DNA of 64,000 nt from Nostoc sp. TCL240-02 (lineage in GTDB: Bacteria; Cyanobacteriota; Cyanobacteriia; Cyanobacteriales; Nostocaceae): positions 4,154,501 through 4,218,500 of the forward strand of contig NZ_CP040094.1 of NCBI RefSeq assembly GCF_013343235.1, written 5' to 3'. Of this stretch, positions 1 through 9,384 are shown in pieces (the stretch's first letter is position 1; each line of letters begins with the position of its first letter). Below the pieces are notes generated by a model that saw only the letters and a program-made list of their open reading frames with translations, did not search any database and was not told where the DNA came from. Made by a program: the position numbers and the translations under genes.

Positions 1-1
1 G

Positions 2-181
2 CTAGCACCTGATGGATCGACTGTGGCAGAAAATGATGATGGCCCAGATGGTAGTAGCAATTCCCTACTATTTACCCGCATCGTAGAGACAGGGAATTAT
101 GTGATTCGTGTCCGGTCTTTTGGGGAAACTGGGGTTGGGGCTTTTAAACTCAAGGTGACAAAGCTGCAACCGATTAAATGA
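2..181 (+). CDS. C-terminal end of a PPC-domain (pre-peptidase C-terminal) protein, partial
   Basis: The first 59 codons form an open frame that ends in TGA and enters from outside the window. The peptide has the features of a bacterial pre-peptidase C-terminal (PPC) beta-sandwich: an acidic D/N/G-rich turn (AENDDGPDGSSNS), then alternating strands with the pattern TGNYVIRVRSFG and a closing strand GAFKLKVTKLQ. PPC domains are usually carried by secreted proteases or other exported proteins. The catalytic part, if any, lies upstream, so the full function cannot be named. Confidence 0.6.
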   Translation, partial: LAPDGSTVAENDDGPDGSSNSLLFTRIVETGNYVIRVRSFGETGVGAFKLKVTKLQPIK

Positions 182-219
182 ATTGGGAATTGGGAATTGG
201 GAATTGGGCATTGGTTATT
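181..219. repeat. Short tandem repeat, AATTGGG heptamers
   Basis: Four consecutive AATTGGG units and a degenerate fifth (CATTGG) start immediately after the stop codon of the first gene. Such heptameric short tandem repeats are typical of intergenic DNA in heterocystous cyanobacteria. The same unit recurs near 7550. Confidence 0.85.
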
Positions 220-255
220 CTCCCTCATCTCCCTCACTTCCCACTCCCCCACATT

Positions 256-1029
256 TTAAAAAACGGTTAGTACGCAGAGAAATAAGGCTTCAGTCCACTC
301 GACGACTGCGCCGTAGGTATCTCCAGTGTGTCCGCCTAATTTGTGGTTGAACCATGCACCGGTTAAAGTAGCGATCGCACTTCCAGCAACTATCATTGCC
401 AGTGCGAGAAATAATTGCTGTTTATCTATCAGCACAAGTAAACCACTCAAACCCAACAGCAATAACAATCCTGGTAATAAATCTTTGTAATAACGAATGG
501 CTTGTTTGTGAAATGCACCTTTGCCGGTTGGTTTCAGATAAGGATATCGTGCGATCGCTACCTGTTGTCCCCAACGTCCCCAGCCACAAGCAGCCATCAG
601 CAGCAAACAACGGTTTTCTGGCATATCTGTTAAGGCTGTGATTTTGAGCAGCACCAAGGCGATCGCAGTCATTGCTCCAAATGCACCTGTAGCACTATCT
701 GCCATCACCTCCAGCCGCCGATTTGGGTCGCCCACTGCTAAACCATCGGCAGTATCCATTGCCCCATCTAAGTGCAGTCCTCCAGTTATGCCAATCCAAA
801 TACTTACTACCAAAGCACTACGAGTTAACACTGGCATCCCAAGATAATCCATCCCCGTATCCAGTAACCCTAAAATTCCCCCAATTATCAACCCTACAAG
901 CGAAGCAAGACGTGCCACTCCCTGAAAATCTAATCCGTTCAAATACGGCAACGGAATACTTGTGTAAAATATAATACTAGCTGCCAGCTTGAACAGCAGC
1001 TTTTTCCACCACTGTTGCTGTTTCGTCAT
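256..1029 (-). CDS. cobS: Adenosylcobinamide-GDP ribazoletransferase (cobalamin synthase)
   Basis: 257 residues, the usual length for CobS, an integral membrane enzyme that joins adenosylcobinamide-GDP to alpha-ribazole in the last steps of vitamin B12 synthesis. The N-terminal FYTSIPLP segment and the motif [15 protein letters not shown], with its acidic metal-binding residues, are family hallmarks; the C-terminal [10 protein letters not shown] motif is also present. The rest is a series of hydrophobic membrane segments. No other cobalamin gene is adjacent, so the gene stands alone, facing away from the next gene. Identification is firm. Confidence 0.95.
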   Translation of the reverse strand: MTKQQQWWKKLLFKLAASIIFYTSIPLPYLNGLDFQGVARLASLVGLIIGGILGLLDTGMDYLGMPVLTRSALVVSIWIGITGGLHLDGAMDTADGLAVGDPNRRLEVMADSATGAFGAMTAIALVLLKITALTDMPENRCLLLMAACGWGRWGQQVAIARYPYLKPTGKGAFHKQAIRYYKDLLPGLLLLLGLSGLLVLIDKQQLFLALAMIVAGSAIATLTGAWFNHKLGGHTGDTYGAVVEWTEALFLCVLTVF

Positions 1030-1407
1030 CTTAGTTACATTAATATTTGGTTAATGGCTGGATAATCATCATAATTTGACTACAATTAAACATCAGTACA
1101 CTTTAAAGCTTTAGATAAGATTTACTTCTGTTAGAGATTATTACTGAAAATTTTGTTATGCTTATCTAAGTAGTAAATAAAATTTTTTGGGTAGTTTTTT
1201 ATACAAAAAACAAACGATTCAAGAAACTAAAATTCCATCAAGAATCAAAATTTGCGTTTTGTATTCGTTAACTAAAAACTTACTCTAAATTGTTAGACGA
1301 TTGCCCCACAAAATTGATATTTTTTTAAATGTAGGGAGTAAACAAGCTATTCAATTTTGACAGTTTAGCTATGTTATCGCTCTCCTTAGCTCAATCGCTA
1401 TTTTCCT
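1030..1407. other. Divergent intergenic region, AT-rich
   Basis: 378 bp between the starts of cobS (leftward) and the conserved unknown gene (rightward). It is AT-rich and must hold both promoters. I see no cobalamin riboswitch signature that I could defend and no small gene. Confidence 0.5.
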
Positions 1408-1860
1408 ATGAGTCACCATCTACCCGACACCAGGATACCAGCTCCGTGCATTATTAACACGGGCATCATTGTGAATAAGCTCGACATCCGGCGATTGCTG
1501 GCAGATTTAGGTCGAGTCCACTACATCTACACCCAAGAAGATAAGGTACTGAGCCAGGGTGAAGGGGATGTGATGGAAGTTTTTGCTAATCCACAAAGGT
1601 CTACCTTAGTGGCTAATCATGCGCTATATCTAAACGTTTGTAGTTTTGATTACTTAGAACTCAAACAGTCATCGCAACAAGAAACTTACTTCGATTTAAT
1701 ACAAGAAGGAGTGTGTCTGCGGTTGATTCCGCGCTCAACCCCCATACAAGAGCGACGAGAGCGAACTTTCAATGTCAGCGCCATAGAAGCGATGATGGAG
1801 CAAGTCCTCTCAGCCAGATGGGATGCAGAAATTGACGATGACTGTTCTGATTCTTTTTAA
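1408..1860 (+). CDS. Conserved cyanobacterial protein of unknown function
   Basis: 150 residues, soluble, with no signal peptide or membrane segment. The fold looks alpha/beta. An N-terminal stretch (IINTGIIVNKLDIRRLLADLG) is followed by a central acidic region and a charged C-terminus ending DAEIDDDCSDSF. Codon use is like its neighbours and HIP1-like spacing is normal, so I take it as real. I do not recognise a domain. It stands alone upstream of a repeat tract and tgt. Confidence 0.6.
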   Translation: MSHHLPDTRIPAPCIINTGIIVNKLDIRRLLADLGRVHYIYTQEDKVLSQGEGDVMEVFANPQRSTLVANHALYLNVCSFDYLELKQSSQQETYFDLIQEGVCLRLIPRSTPIQERRERTFNVSAIEAMMEQVLSARWDAEIDDDCSDSF

Positions 1861-1906
1861 AATAGCGACTATTATACCAATTTGATGTGAGGCTGCGCTT
1901 TATAAG

Positions 1907-2146
1907 AGGCAGGGGGCAGGGGGGCAGGGAGAAAGGTACAAAACCTCATCCTAAATGGCATGAAAGCACCCCTGCTCCTTTTCTGACGATGGTTGTTAGT
2001 GCAGCATCTAAGTAGAGAAGCTACATCCCAAATGATGTGGTTTTTGTTTTTCTCCTCTGCCCCCCCTGCTCCCCTGCCCCCTGCCCCCCTGCTCCCCTGC
2101 TCCCCCTGCCCCCTGCCCCCCTGCTCCCCTGCTCCCCTGCCCCCCT
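1907..2146. repeat. G-rich then C-rich short tandem repeats (CCCCTGCT type)
   Basis: A G-rich block near 1907-1931 is followed from about 2052 to 2146 by an almost pure CCCCTGCT/CCCCTGCC array. The two are inverted relative to each other, so a transcript could fold into a long G/C hairpin. A short frame through this tract would read as Pro-Ala-Leu repeats and is not a gene. Confidence 0.8.
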
Positions 2147-2195
2147 ACCTATTCATGAATTGCCCCTACGTCGTATAGTTTTGCGTAAGTCTTAA
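2144..2195. repeat. Fragment of a small palindromic element (family A)
   Basis: This stretch has the core CATGAATTGCCCCTAC followed by TTTTGCGTAAGTCTTAA. The same core and the same end (GCGTAAGTCC-like) occur in the complete copy at 62466-62568 and the end recurs at 46810-46910. Here only one half survives, fused to the C-rich repeat and lying just upstream of tgt. Confidence 0.5.
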
Positions 2196-2218
2196 TAGGC
2201 GCATCTTCAAAAATCTAA

Positions 2219-3400
<1,182 letters not shown>

Positions 3401-3468
3401 ATGACCAATCCATGTTAAGATACTTCTCAATTATGAAAGCTGTGTTGGATAGGTGGATTTAAACAAAC

Positions 3469-3606
3469 ATGGAAGCAGCACTTTTATTAGCAAAACTGCC
3501 TGAAGCTTACCAAATTTTCGATCCTTTGGTAGACGTTCTCCCAGTCATCCCTGTATTCTTCTTGTTGCTTGCTTTCGTTTGGCAAGCAGCTGTGGGATTT
3601 AGGTAA
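3469..3606 (+). CDS. psbK: Photosystem II reaction centre protein K
   Basis: 45 codons plus stop. The peptide begins [17 protein letters not shown], a short cleavable leader, and continues with the mature PsbK sequence ([14 protein letters not shown], then [12 protein letters not shown]), one transmembrane helix. PsbK is a low-molecular-weight subunit of photosystem II in the thylakoid membrane. The gene lies 98 bp after tgt and ends just before a strong terminator. Confidence 0.95.
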
Positions 3607-3630
3607 GTTAATCTATTTTTCAATTGAGTA

Positions 3631-3660
3631 GGACAGGTAATATACCTGTTCTATTTTTTT
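3631..3660 (+). terminator. Rho-independent terminator after psbK
   Basis: A stem of about nine pairs, GACAGGTA against TACCTGTT with an ATA loop (3631-3651), is followed by a run of T (TATTTTTTT). The position 25 bp after the psbK stop fits termination of psbK. Confidence 0.85.
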
Positions 3661-3792
3661 GTGGCAATATGTTTTATAAACTTAACATTTATTAATATTT
3701 TGTAATGTTTTAATATAATAAACAAGATGTGAATCAAGCCATGTCAATATGAAGCCTTGAAAGCCAAGCTTAGAGTCAAGGAGGAATAAATT

Positions 3793-4089
3793 ATGGGTAA
3801 TATCAAATTCGTTAAAGAGAATAAAGAAGTAGTAGCGGCAGATGGTGCCAATCTCCGACTCAAAGCCATGCAAAATGATATTGATATATATACATTCATT
3901 GGCAAGATGACCAATTGCGGTGGTAATGGTCAATGTGGTACTTGCATTGTTGAAATAGTCGAAGGAATAGAAAATCTTTCCCCACGCACAGACGTGGAAA
4001 ATCGGAAATTCAAGAAAAAGCCAGAAAATTACCGCCTTGCGTGTCAAACTTTAGTGAATGGCTCAGTCAGCGTAGTCACAAAGCCTTAA
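3793..4089 (+). CDS. 2Fe-2S ferredoxin
   Basis: 98 residues, the size of a small soluble ferredoxin of the adrenodoxin/plant-type fold. The cluster ligands are visible as [11 protein letters not shown] (three cysteines) and a fourth in RLACQ about 35 residues later. The spacing CX5CX2C...C is the plant/chlorosome-type variant, with a Gly-rich loop different from PetF (CX4CX2C), so it is not the main photosynthetic ferredoxin. A perfect Shine-Dalgarno AAGGAGG lies 8 nt before the ATG, suggesting strong translation. It sits between psbK and psbM; its electron partner is not evident. Confidence 0.85.
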   Translation: MGNIKFVKENKEVVAADGANLRLKAMQNDIDIYTFIGKMTNCGGNGQCGTCIVEIVEGIENLSPRTDVENRKFKKKPENYRLACQTLVNGSVSVVTKP

Positions 4090-4206
4090 GTTTTTTGGGA
4101 TCATCCCTGGTTAGCATTTGAGAAAGTAAAAAATTTGGGCTAACTCTGTCATTGATAATGGTATCCTAATGTTGTTGACTGGAAAACTAAGAGAGGCTTT
4201 CTTGCC

Positions 4207-4323
4207 ATGCAAGTTAATGACCTGGGGTTCGTAGCGAGCATTTTGTTCGTATTAGTTCCCACTGTGTTTTTACTAATTCTGTACATCCAAACTGCTAGCC
4301 GTCAAGGTGGAAAAGATAGTTAA
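4207..4323 (+). CDS. psbM: Photosystem II reaction centre protein M
   Basis: 38 residues: [14 protein letters not shown] followed by a single hydrophobic helix and the polar tail [11 protein letters not shown]. This matches PsbM, a one-helix subunit at the photosystem II dimer interface. The frame is too short for most ORF callers but is unambiguous. A rho-independent terminator follows at once. Confidence 0.95.
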   Translation: MQVNDLGFVASILFVLVPTVFLLILYIQTASRQGGKDS

Positions 4324-4344
4324 GAATTTGTGTATAAAATAAAT

Positions 4345-4375
4345 AACCCCTGCACTAGTAGTGTAGGGGTTTTTA
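4345..4375 (+). terminator. Rho-independent terminator after psbM
   Basis: AACCCCTGCAC (4345-4355) pairs with GTGTAGGGGTT (4361-4371), with one G-U wobble and a TAGTA loop, followed by TTTATTTAT. Confidence 0.85.
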
Positions 4376-4501
4376 TTTATAAACCACTAATTGATTGCTG
4401 TATGTGGCGCGGCATTTAGCCTGTGTTGGTTAGTAAAGACAAAACAAATCTTACTTATTTATTATCCTATTACAACATTTTTTATACTCAGTATTGTTGA
4501 C

Positions 4502-5365
4502 TTAATAAGCTATAGTCCGCGCCAACAATACCGGACAAGTGGCATTGACTCGAACATAGTCAGACAAGGAAGATCCGATGAGTCGGTCTATATCAACAAA
4601 ACTCTTAGCAATAGACGGACGACGATCTGGAGAGCCTAGCAATAATAAATCTATATTCAACTCCTCTGCCAACCGACAAATTTCTTCACCAGGTTTCCCA
4701 CTGCTGATATAAGTACGAGATTGGATACCTTGTTTTTGAGCTTCTGCAACTGCGGCTGCTAAAACTGGATTTTTATCTGAGTTAACCTCGGTTATTTCCG
4801 ATTTTTTACCACCTAAATCTGTACTAATATTTGCCAAAATTAACTGGCCTCCCTGAATATCTCGCAGTAAAAACAGTGCCAATTTCAAGCAGTTTTTTGC
4901 AGAATCAGAGTTGTCTATTGCCACCATAATGCGCTTAATTCTTTTCACATAAATATCATCTTTTACCAACAACATGGGGCGAGAAGATAGCTGGAAAACA
5001 TACTGACTAACTGAGTTCGATAAAATAGATTGTAGTCGCTTCAGTCCGCGTGAACCCATAACAATCAAGTCAGCGTCGATTTCATCAGCTACTTGGCAAA
5101 CTACATCTTTGGGGTCGCCTTCGCGCAAAATTGAAGAAACCTGGCTAGGATCTAAGTTCAAAGTTTGAATAGCATTAGCCAAAATTTTACCACCATTTTC
5201 CCATTTAGTTGTCATGGTAGCAGCAGTATTTTGTGCCTGAACAACATGCAAAATTGTAACTTTCGCAGATTCAATTGAAGGGATTTCTCTAAGAGTTTTG
5301 AGCATTTCTTCTGCGTGTCCCAATCCCGATACAGTCAGCAAAATTTTGTTTATCATCTTACGCAA
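4502..5365 (-). CDS. Tandem universal stress protein (two UspA domains)
   Basis: 287 residues made of two UspA repeats. Each starts with a strand (NKILLTVSG; KRIMVAIDNS) and carries a G-rich nucleotide loop: VMGSRGLKRLQSILSNSVSQYV in the first domain and LLGSPDRRPSIAKSF then IGSSLSDYV in the second. The first domain keeps a clear GX2GX9GS-like motif; the second is more divergent. Such tandem Usp proteins bind ATP and respond to stress, but the exact role is unknown. An internal ATG three codons downstream (5356) is an equally good start. Confidence 0.85.
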   Translation of the reverse strand: MRKMINKILLTVSGLGHAEEMLKTLREIPSIESAKVTILHVVQAQNTAATMTTKWENGGKILANAIQTLNLDPSQVSSILREGDPKDVVCQVADEIDADLIVMGSRGLKRLQSILSNSVSQYVFQLSSRPMLLVKDDIYVKRIKRIMVAIDNSDSAKNCLKLALFLLRDIQGGQLILANISTDLGGKKSEITEVNSDKNPVLAAAVAEAQKQGIQSRTYISSGKPGEEICRLAEELNIDLLLLGSPDRRPSIAKSFVDIDRLIGSSLSDYVRVNATCPVLLARTIAY

Positions 5366-5891
5366 TTGTTTTTAAGTTTACTTTTGTTTTCGCTTTTAGT
5401 TTTTGGCTTAGGTCGGATTTTCACCACCTCGCTTGATAACCTAGTTAGTAACTTGGCACAAATAAACTTTGTTTTTTAGTATTTAATACTTAAAAAAATG
5501 GCAAAGTACAAAATACTCAACAAATATTTAAGTTTGTTTGCACACTAATTACTTAAATTGTCAACTAGACTTCAATTGTTAAGCATACTCTCAATTTAGC
5601 CTGATGAACTTAATAAAATATGATGTTAGTTATCATTGTTAATCTATATTCACTTTTTTTAATTAGAAGTTAGTTAAGTATTGCAAAGAAATTTCCAAAT
5701 AACTTTTAATGAATATTGATTCGTTGTAGCCTTTAGCAAGCGATCGCTTGTAGGTTGAATATTATAAAGTTATATTTAATACTAATAAATATCTCTCCCT
5801 GGTTTTACTACGTAAAACCGTCCCTCTCCGACTCGGAGAGGGAGAGATTTGAATTCTAGTTGAAGTCAGGAAGAGGTTGATCGAACTCACC
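5366..5891. other. Intergenic region with palindromic element
   Basis: 526 bp between the Usp gene start and the phoD stop, both genes being leftward. Mostly AT-rich without a credible small gene. A HIP1 site lies near 5740 and a two-hairpin element at 5793-5846 near the phoD end. Confidence 0.6.
5793..5846. repeat. Two-hairpin palindromic element downstream of phoD
   Basis: Two adjacent perfect hairpins are present. GGTTTTA pairs with TAAAACC (5801-5819, loop CTACG), and CCCTCTCCG pairs with CGGAGAGGG (5822-5842, loop ACT). In addition CTCTCCCT at 5793-5800 can pair with AGGGAGAG at 5839-5846, enclosing both. It may act as a terminator or RNA stabiliser for phoD, or be a mobile palindrome. 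Confidence 0.7.
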
Positions 5892-7469
5892 TTAACTTAG
5901 ATGCGCTCCTGGTTGTCCGTTTTGGACTGTAAACGAAGCTAGGGTTTTGACGGAGGCATTTAAGTCAACGATGCTTGATACAACGCGGTAGTCAGTTTGC
6001 CAGCGTTGTGGCGTAAGGTTGCAACGGACGTATCCTCGGTAAGCACCATCAAAGAACTTAGTATGAGGATTGTTGGGTAGAGCAGCTTGAACTGGAGCAA
6101 TAAATGATGTGGGAAAGTCAGAGGTAATTGAGGTTCCGACGAACTCAGTGCCTACCGTTGTTGAGTTGGGGTTATTAAAATCAAGCTTCAAATCGTGTAC
6201 CCAACTAGAATGGATATCTCCGCTAATTACCACAGGATTAGAAGGTTTACGCTGGTTGAGAAAACTTAACAGTCGATTCCGTGCAGCCACATAGCCGTCC
6301 CACTGATCCATATTGAAGACACCGGGGCCTGAACTACTATTAAAATTGTACTGGCCGAACATAACCTGTTGAGCAATCACATTCCAGCGCGATCGCGATT
6401 GATCTAACCCTTTTCGTAGCCACTGCTCTTGTTCTGAGCCGGTCATAGTGGCATTTGGATCAAAAGCTTCTGGGCAGCGAGGCTTCAGTCCATCATTACA
6501 AGGTTGGTTAGTGCGATACTGCCTGGTATCTAGAACGTTGAACTCAGCTAAATTACCGAAAGTCAAGCGACGATAAAGCAGTGCATCAGGACCCTTGGGC
6601 AGCGAAGACTGACGGAGGGGCATGTGTTCGTAATAAGCCTGGTAAGCACTAGCTCGGCGTTTCCTAAAAGCCTCTTCGGTTTGGTTGTCTTCGGGGATTA
6701 AGTTGGCATAGTTATTGTCAACTTCATGATCGTCCCAAGTGACAATCCAGGGAAAAGCAGCATGAGCAGCTTGGAGACTCTGGTCTGTTCTGTACAGAGC
6801 GTAGCGATCGCGGTAGTCTGCAAGAGTGATGATTTCTGGACTGTTATGCTGGCGCGGCCCACCAGATTGTGGCCCGTATTCGTAAATGTAATCACCTAGA
6901 TGAACCACAAGGTCGAGGTTTTCTTCAGCCAGATGCCGATAAGCCGTATAGTAGCCATTTTGCCAGTCTTGACAGGAGACAAAAGCAAAGTTTAGTTGTT
7001 TGGTATAGCTATAAGATGCTGGTGCTGTGCGAGTCCGCCCAATGGGGCTCACTTCCCTACCCACTTGAAATTGATACCAGTACCAACGGTCAGGGTCTAA
7101 TCCACGCACATCAACATGGACTGAGTGCGCTAACTCTGGTGTTGCCAGCACTGTTCCTCGCCGCACCACCTGTCTCATGTTTTCATCAAGGGCAACTTGC
7201 CACCGCACTGGCACATTTACCAATGGCATTCCCCCTCCAGAAAGTGGATTTGGAGCCAGCCGTGTCCAGATAACAACACCATCCGGCAAAGGATCGCCAG
7301 AGGCAACACCAAGACTAAACGGATAACCAGAAAACCTTGAGCTAGCTAATACCGGATGCAACTGGCTAGCAATTGTTAACCCAGTTAAGAATCCTGCACC
7401 CAACAAAAAACTCCGCCGTCTGCACCGATTTGCTAAGAGGCGTGTGCCATCCATAAGTTCCATATTCAC
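5892..7469 (-). CDS. phoD: PhoD-family alkaline phosphatase/phosphodiesterase, Tat-exported
   Basis: 525 residues. A twin-arginine signal (CRRRSFLLGAGFLTG, residues about 16-30) sends the folded enzyme across the membrane. The N-terminal PhoD beta domain (FSLGVASGDPLPDGVVIWTRLAP) is followed by the metallophosphatase domain with FAFVSCQDW, HLGDYIYEYG, TWDDHEVDNNY and VISGDIHSSW, which hold the metal ligands. PhoD enzymes release phosphate from organic phosphates outside the cytoplasm. GAGGTG lies just before the ATG. A two-unit Pho-box-like site lies about 50-70 nt upstream (7521-7537), consistent with induction by phosphate starvation. Confidence 0.93.
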   Translation of the reverse strand: MNMELMDGTRLLANRCRRRSFLLGAGFLTGLTIASQLHPVLASSRFSGYPFSLGVASGDPLPDGVVIWTRLAPNPLSGGGMPLVNVPVRWQVALDENMRQVVRRGTVLATPELAHSVHVDVRGLDPDRWYWYQFQVGREVSPIGRTRTAPASYSYTKQLNFAFVSCQDWQNGYYTAYRHLAEENLDLVVHLGDYIYEYGPQSGGPRQHNSPEIITLADYRDRYALYRTDQSLQAAHAAFPWIVTWDDHEVDNNYANLIPEDNQTEEAFRKRRASAYQAYYEHMPLRQSSLPKGPDALLYRRLTFGNLAEFNVLDTRQYRTNQPCNDGLKPRCPEAFDPNATMTGSEQEQWLRKGLDQSRSRWNVIAQQVMFGQYNFNSSSGPGVFNMDQWDGYVAARNRLLSFLNQRKPSNPVVISGDIHSSWVHDLKLDFNNPNSTTVGTEFVGTSITSDFPTSFIAPVQAALPNNPHTKFFDGAYRGYVRCNLTPQRWQTDYRVVSSIVDLNASVKTLASFTVQNGQPGAHLS

Positions 7470-7518
7470 CTCTACCCAGATGTAAATACAAGGAACTTAG
7501 CAATCCAGGATCAAGCAG

Positions 7519-7540
7519 AAATTAAGATTTTGTTAAGTTT
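7519..7540 (-). promoter_or_regulatory. Candidate Pho box upstream of phoD
   Basis: On the minus strand CTTAACAA and CTTAATTT stand 11 bp apart (CTTAAC at 7537-7532 and CTTAAT at 7526-7521). That is the 8+3 bp spacing of cyanobacterial Pho boxes bound by SphR/PhoB, whose consensus is built on CTTAACCT repeats. The match is imperfect but the target gene is phosphate related. Confidence 0.55.
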
Positions 7541-7543
7541 AAG

Positions 7544-7578
7544 ATTGGGCATTGGGAATTGGGAATTGGAATTGGTTA
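7544..7578. repeat. ATTGGG/AATTGGG tandem repeats
   Basis: About five degenerate AATTGGG heptamers between phoD and proA, the same unit as at 181-219. Confidence 0.75.
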
Positions 7579-7640
7579 TCAATAATTATTCTTCTCTGCT
7601 CCTTATCTCCCCATACCCCATTTCCCATTCCCCGTTTAAT

Positions 7641-8906
7641 TTAAAACCTACCATTTCCCTGAACAATGTGCTTAACGGTGGTCAAAGTTTCTAAGCTGAT
7701 AAATCCTCGCCTATGACCTTTTTGGTTAGACATACCAAGAAACACTGAATCTCCCCGCGAGGGGTTGCGGGAAAAACGCGGGGAAGTGTTGATATAGGTA
7801 GAGGCGCTATTAACTCCCAAGGCAAACTGCCGACTTTCCTGGTAGGATTCAGTCACGATGGAGTCAGCATGACCACTGCTGTATTCATTAATCCAAGCGA
7901 TCGCACCCTCTAAGCTATCCACTAGTTTAAAAGCTACTGTCTTTGTTAAATAAGGATTTCCCCATTCGCCCTCCTTCACCAGCTGCAACTGGGGAAAGGC
8001 TTGTACTAGTTCTGCATCCCCTCTAATTTCAAAGCCTTTTTCCATCAAGCTGTTCCACAGAACTGCTAAGGATGATGGTAAGGCTTGACGATGAATGAGT
8101 ACCTTTTCAATGGCATTGACTTGATCGGGTTCACTTTGATGGCTATCAAGAATCATCCAACGTACCATTTCTAAACTGGAATTTAGCGACCAGTAGAGAT
8201 AACAGTTACCCATCGCGGACTTTAAGACTGGGCAAGTTGACTGTCGTACTACCTGCTGTACCAAGCTAGAACGTCCGTAAGGAATAACTAAATTCACGTA
8301 CTGGTCTTGGGTGACTAAATCCCGAATTGAAGCACCATGTTCGGCTGTGATCAGCTCTACACAGCCCGGAGCTAGACCAACTTCTGCGATCGCATTTTGC
8401 AGTGCTTCAGCGATGGCGGCGTTGGAATGGCTAGCTTCAGTACTGCCTTTGAGAATTATACTATTGCCAGTTTTAATACAAAAACCTGCTGCGATCGCCC
8501 CTAAATCGGGAAAGGCTTCATAAATAAATCCAATCACTCCCAAAGGCATTAGCTGGGTGTAACTCTGGGAATCTTCCAGTTGATAATCAGCCGTTCTGAC
8601 GCGCCGTAGCGGATCTGATAATTCCCCTAACCGTTGTAAAACGTCTACTGTCATCTCTAGCCTTGTGGGAGTCAGCTTTAGCCAGTCCAATATCAACTCT
8701 GGCACTGCCATTTCTCGACTGGCTTCTAAATCCAACGTGTTGGCTTCTAGAATGTCGTCAAATGAGCGCTCAAGGGCTTGTGCCATCGCCAATACTGCAC
8801 GACTTCGGTCTGCTCCCTTGGTGATCCCCAACTTTAGGGAAGCTTGATAGGCTCGTTGGGCGCTAGTAATCGGTTCGGGGTGGTCATCTAAAACTTCAAC
8901 AGTCAT
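7641..8906 (-). CDS. proA: Glutamate-5-semialdehyde dehydrogenase (gamma-glutamyl phosphate reductase), divergent form
   Basis: 421 residues, full length for ProA, which reduces gamma-glutamyl phosphate with NADPH in proline synthesis. The dinucleotide-binding stretch MPLGVIGFIYEAFPD and IILKGSTEASHSN are well kept. The catalytic cysteine is present as AMGNCYLYWS, but the usual block GNCHVYVD is changed. The normally conserved NAKTQRPSVCNA region reads LDSHQSEPDQVNAIE, and the C-terminal GLGAEVGIST block reads RGDSVFLGMSNQKGHRRG. This may therefore be the second, paralogous ProA-like enzyme rather than the housekeeping one. proB starts 55 kb away at the window end. An upstream gene ends 4 bp before it. 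Confidence 0.8.
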   Translation of the reverse strand: MTVEVLDDHPEPITSAQRAYQASLKLGITKGADRSRAVLAMAQALERSFDDILEANTLDLEASREMAVPELILDWLKLTPTRLEMTVDVLQRLGELSDPLRRVRTADYQLEDSQSYTQLMPLGVIGFIYEAFPDLGAIAAGFCIKTGNSIILKGSTEASHSNAAIAEALQNAIAEVGLAPGCVELITAEHGASIRDLVTQDQYVNLVIPYGRSSLVQQVVRQSTCPVLKSAMGNCYLYWSLNSSLEMVRWMILDSHQSEPDQVNAIEKVLIHRQALPSSLAVLWNSLMEKGFEIRGDAELVQAFPQLQLVKEGEWGNPYLTKTVAFKLVDSLEGAIAWINEYSSGHADSIVTESYQESRQFALGVNSASTYINTSPRFSRNPSRGDSVFLGMSNQKGHRRGFISLETLTTVKHIVQGNGRF

Positions 8907-8910
8907 TGAG

Positions 8911-9384
8911 TTAACGTCTGTAGGTAAGCCAGACCATTAATGCTGGCAGAATAGCTAATAGCACCGCCACCATTGCCCAAGCAATAATGCTGGAACCATT
9001 TGCTAATCGCAGTGCTAATGGCAGCCATATAATCACTAGCACGAAAATAATGCCAAGTGCTATAGGCAGATAGCTTTCTCCCAAGCGGGGATGGACAACG
9101 TGCCAACTATTTCCCATCCAACGCCAAGCCCGTTTGTAGGGATAGGTGGTAGAAAGCTGTTCTAGGACATGACCATTATCTTCTACAACAAAGATTTGCT
9201 GACAGCGATCGCAACCAAATGCTTCTGTCAACGTAATCGGAATTAACTGACCCCGGCGACGACAGGGACAGGGGTATTCAGCATTGAAATCTATTTTTTC
9301 AGGTTTTTGAGATTGCACAAGCGTTCTAGTAACTTGAGCGTGTTTTACACGAATTACGACAATATAATCCTTTGGTAAATGCAA
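8911..9384 (-). CDS. Membrane protein with zinc-ribbon-like motif
   Basis: 157 residues. The N-terminal half contains CPCRRRGQLIPITLTEAFGCDRC, two CXC/CXXC pairs that look like a zinc ribbon. The C-terminal third holds two hydrophobic helices (IALGIIFVLVIIWLPLAL and WAMVAVLLAILPALMVWL). The start used is TTG, because an in-frame TAG lies five codons further up and no ATG fits. The stop is 4 bp before the proA-like gene, so the two are almost certainly co-transcribed. I do not recognise a named family, and the link to proline metabolism is only positional. Confidence 0.65.
   Translation of the reverse strand: MHLPKDYIVVIRVKHAQVTRTLVQSQKPEKIDFNAEYPCPCRRRGQLIPITLTEAFGCDRCQQIFVVEDNGHVLEQLSTTYPYKRAWRWMGNSWHVVHPRLGESYLPIALGIIFVLVIIWLPLALRLANGSSIIAWAMVAVLLAILPALMVWLTYRR

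Noticed and set aside
1993..2178. 61-codon frame through the C-rich array
   Set aside because: The product is Pro-Ala-Leu repeats from a CCCCTGCT array with no start signal; it is repeat DNA.
4391..4639. 82-codon plus-strand frame after psbM
   Set aside because: It runs into the 3' end of the Usp gene on the other strand and has no family resemblance.
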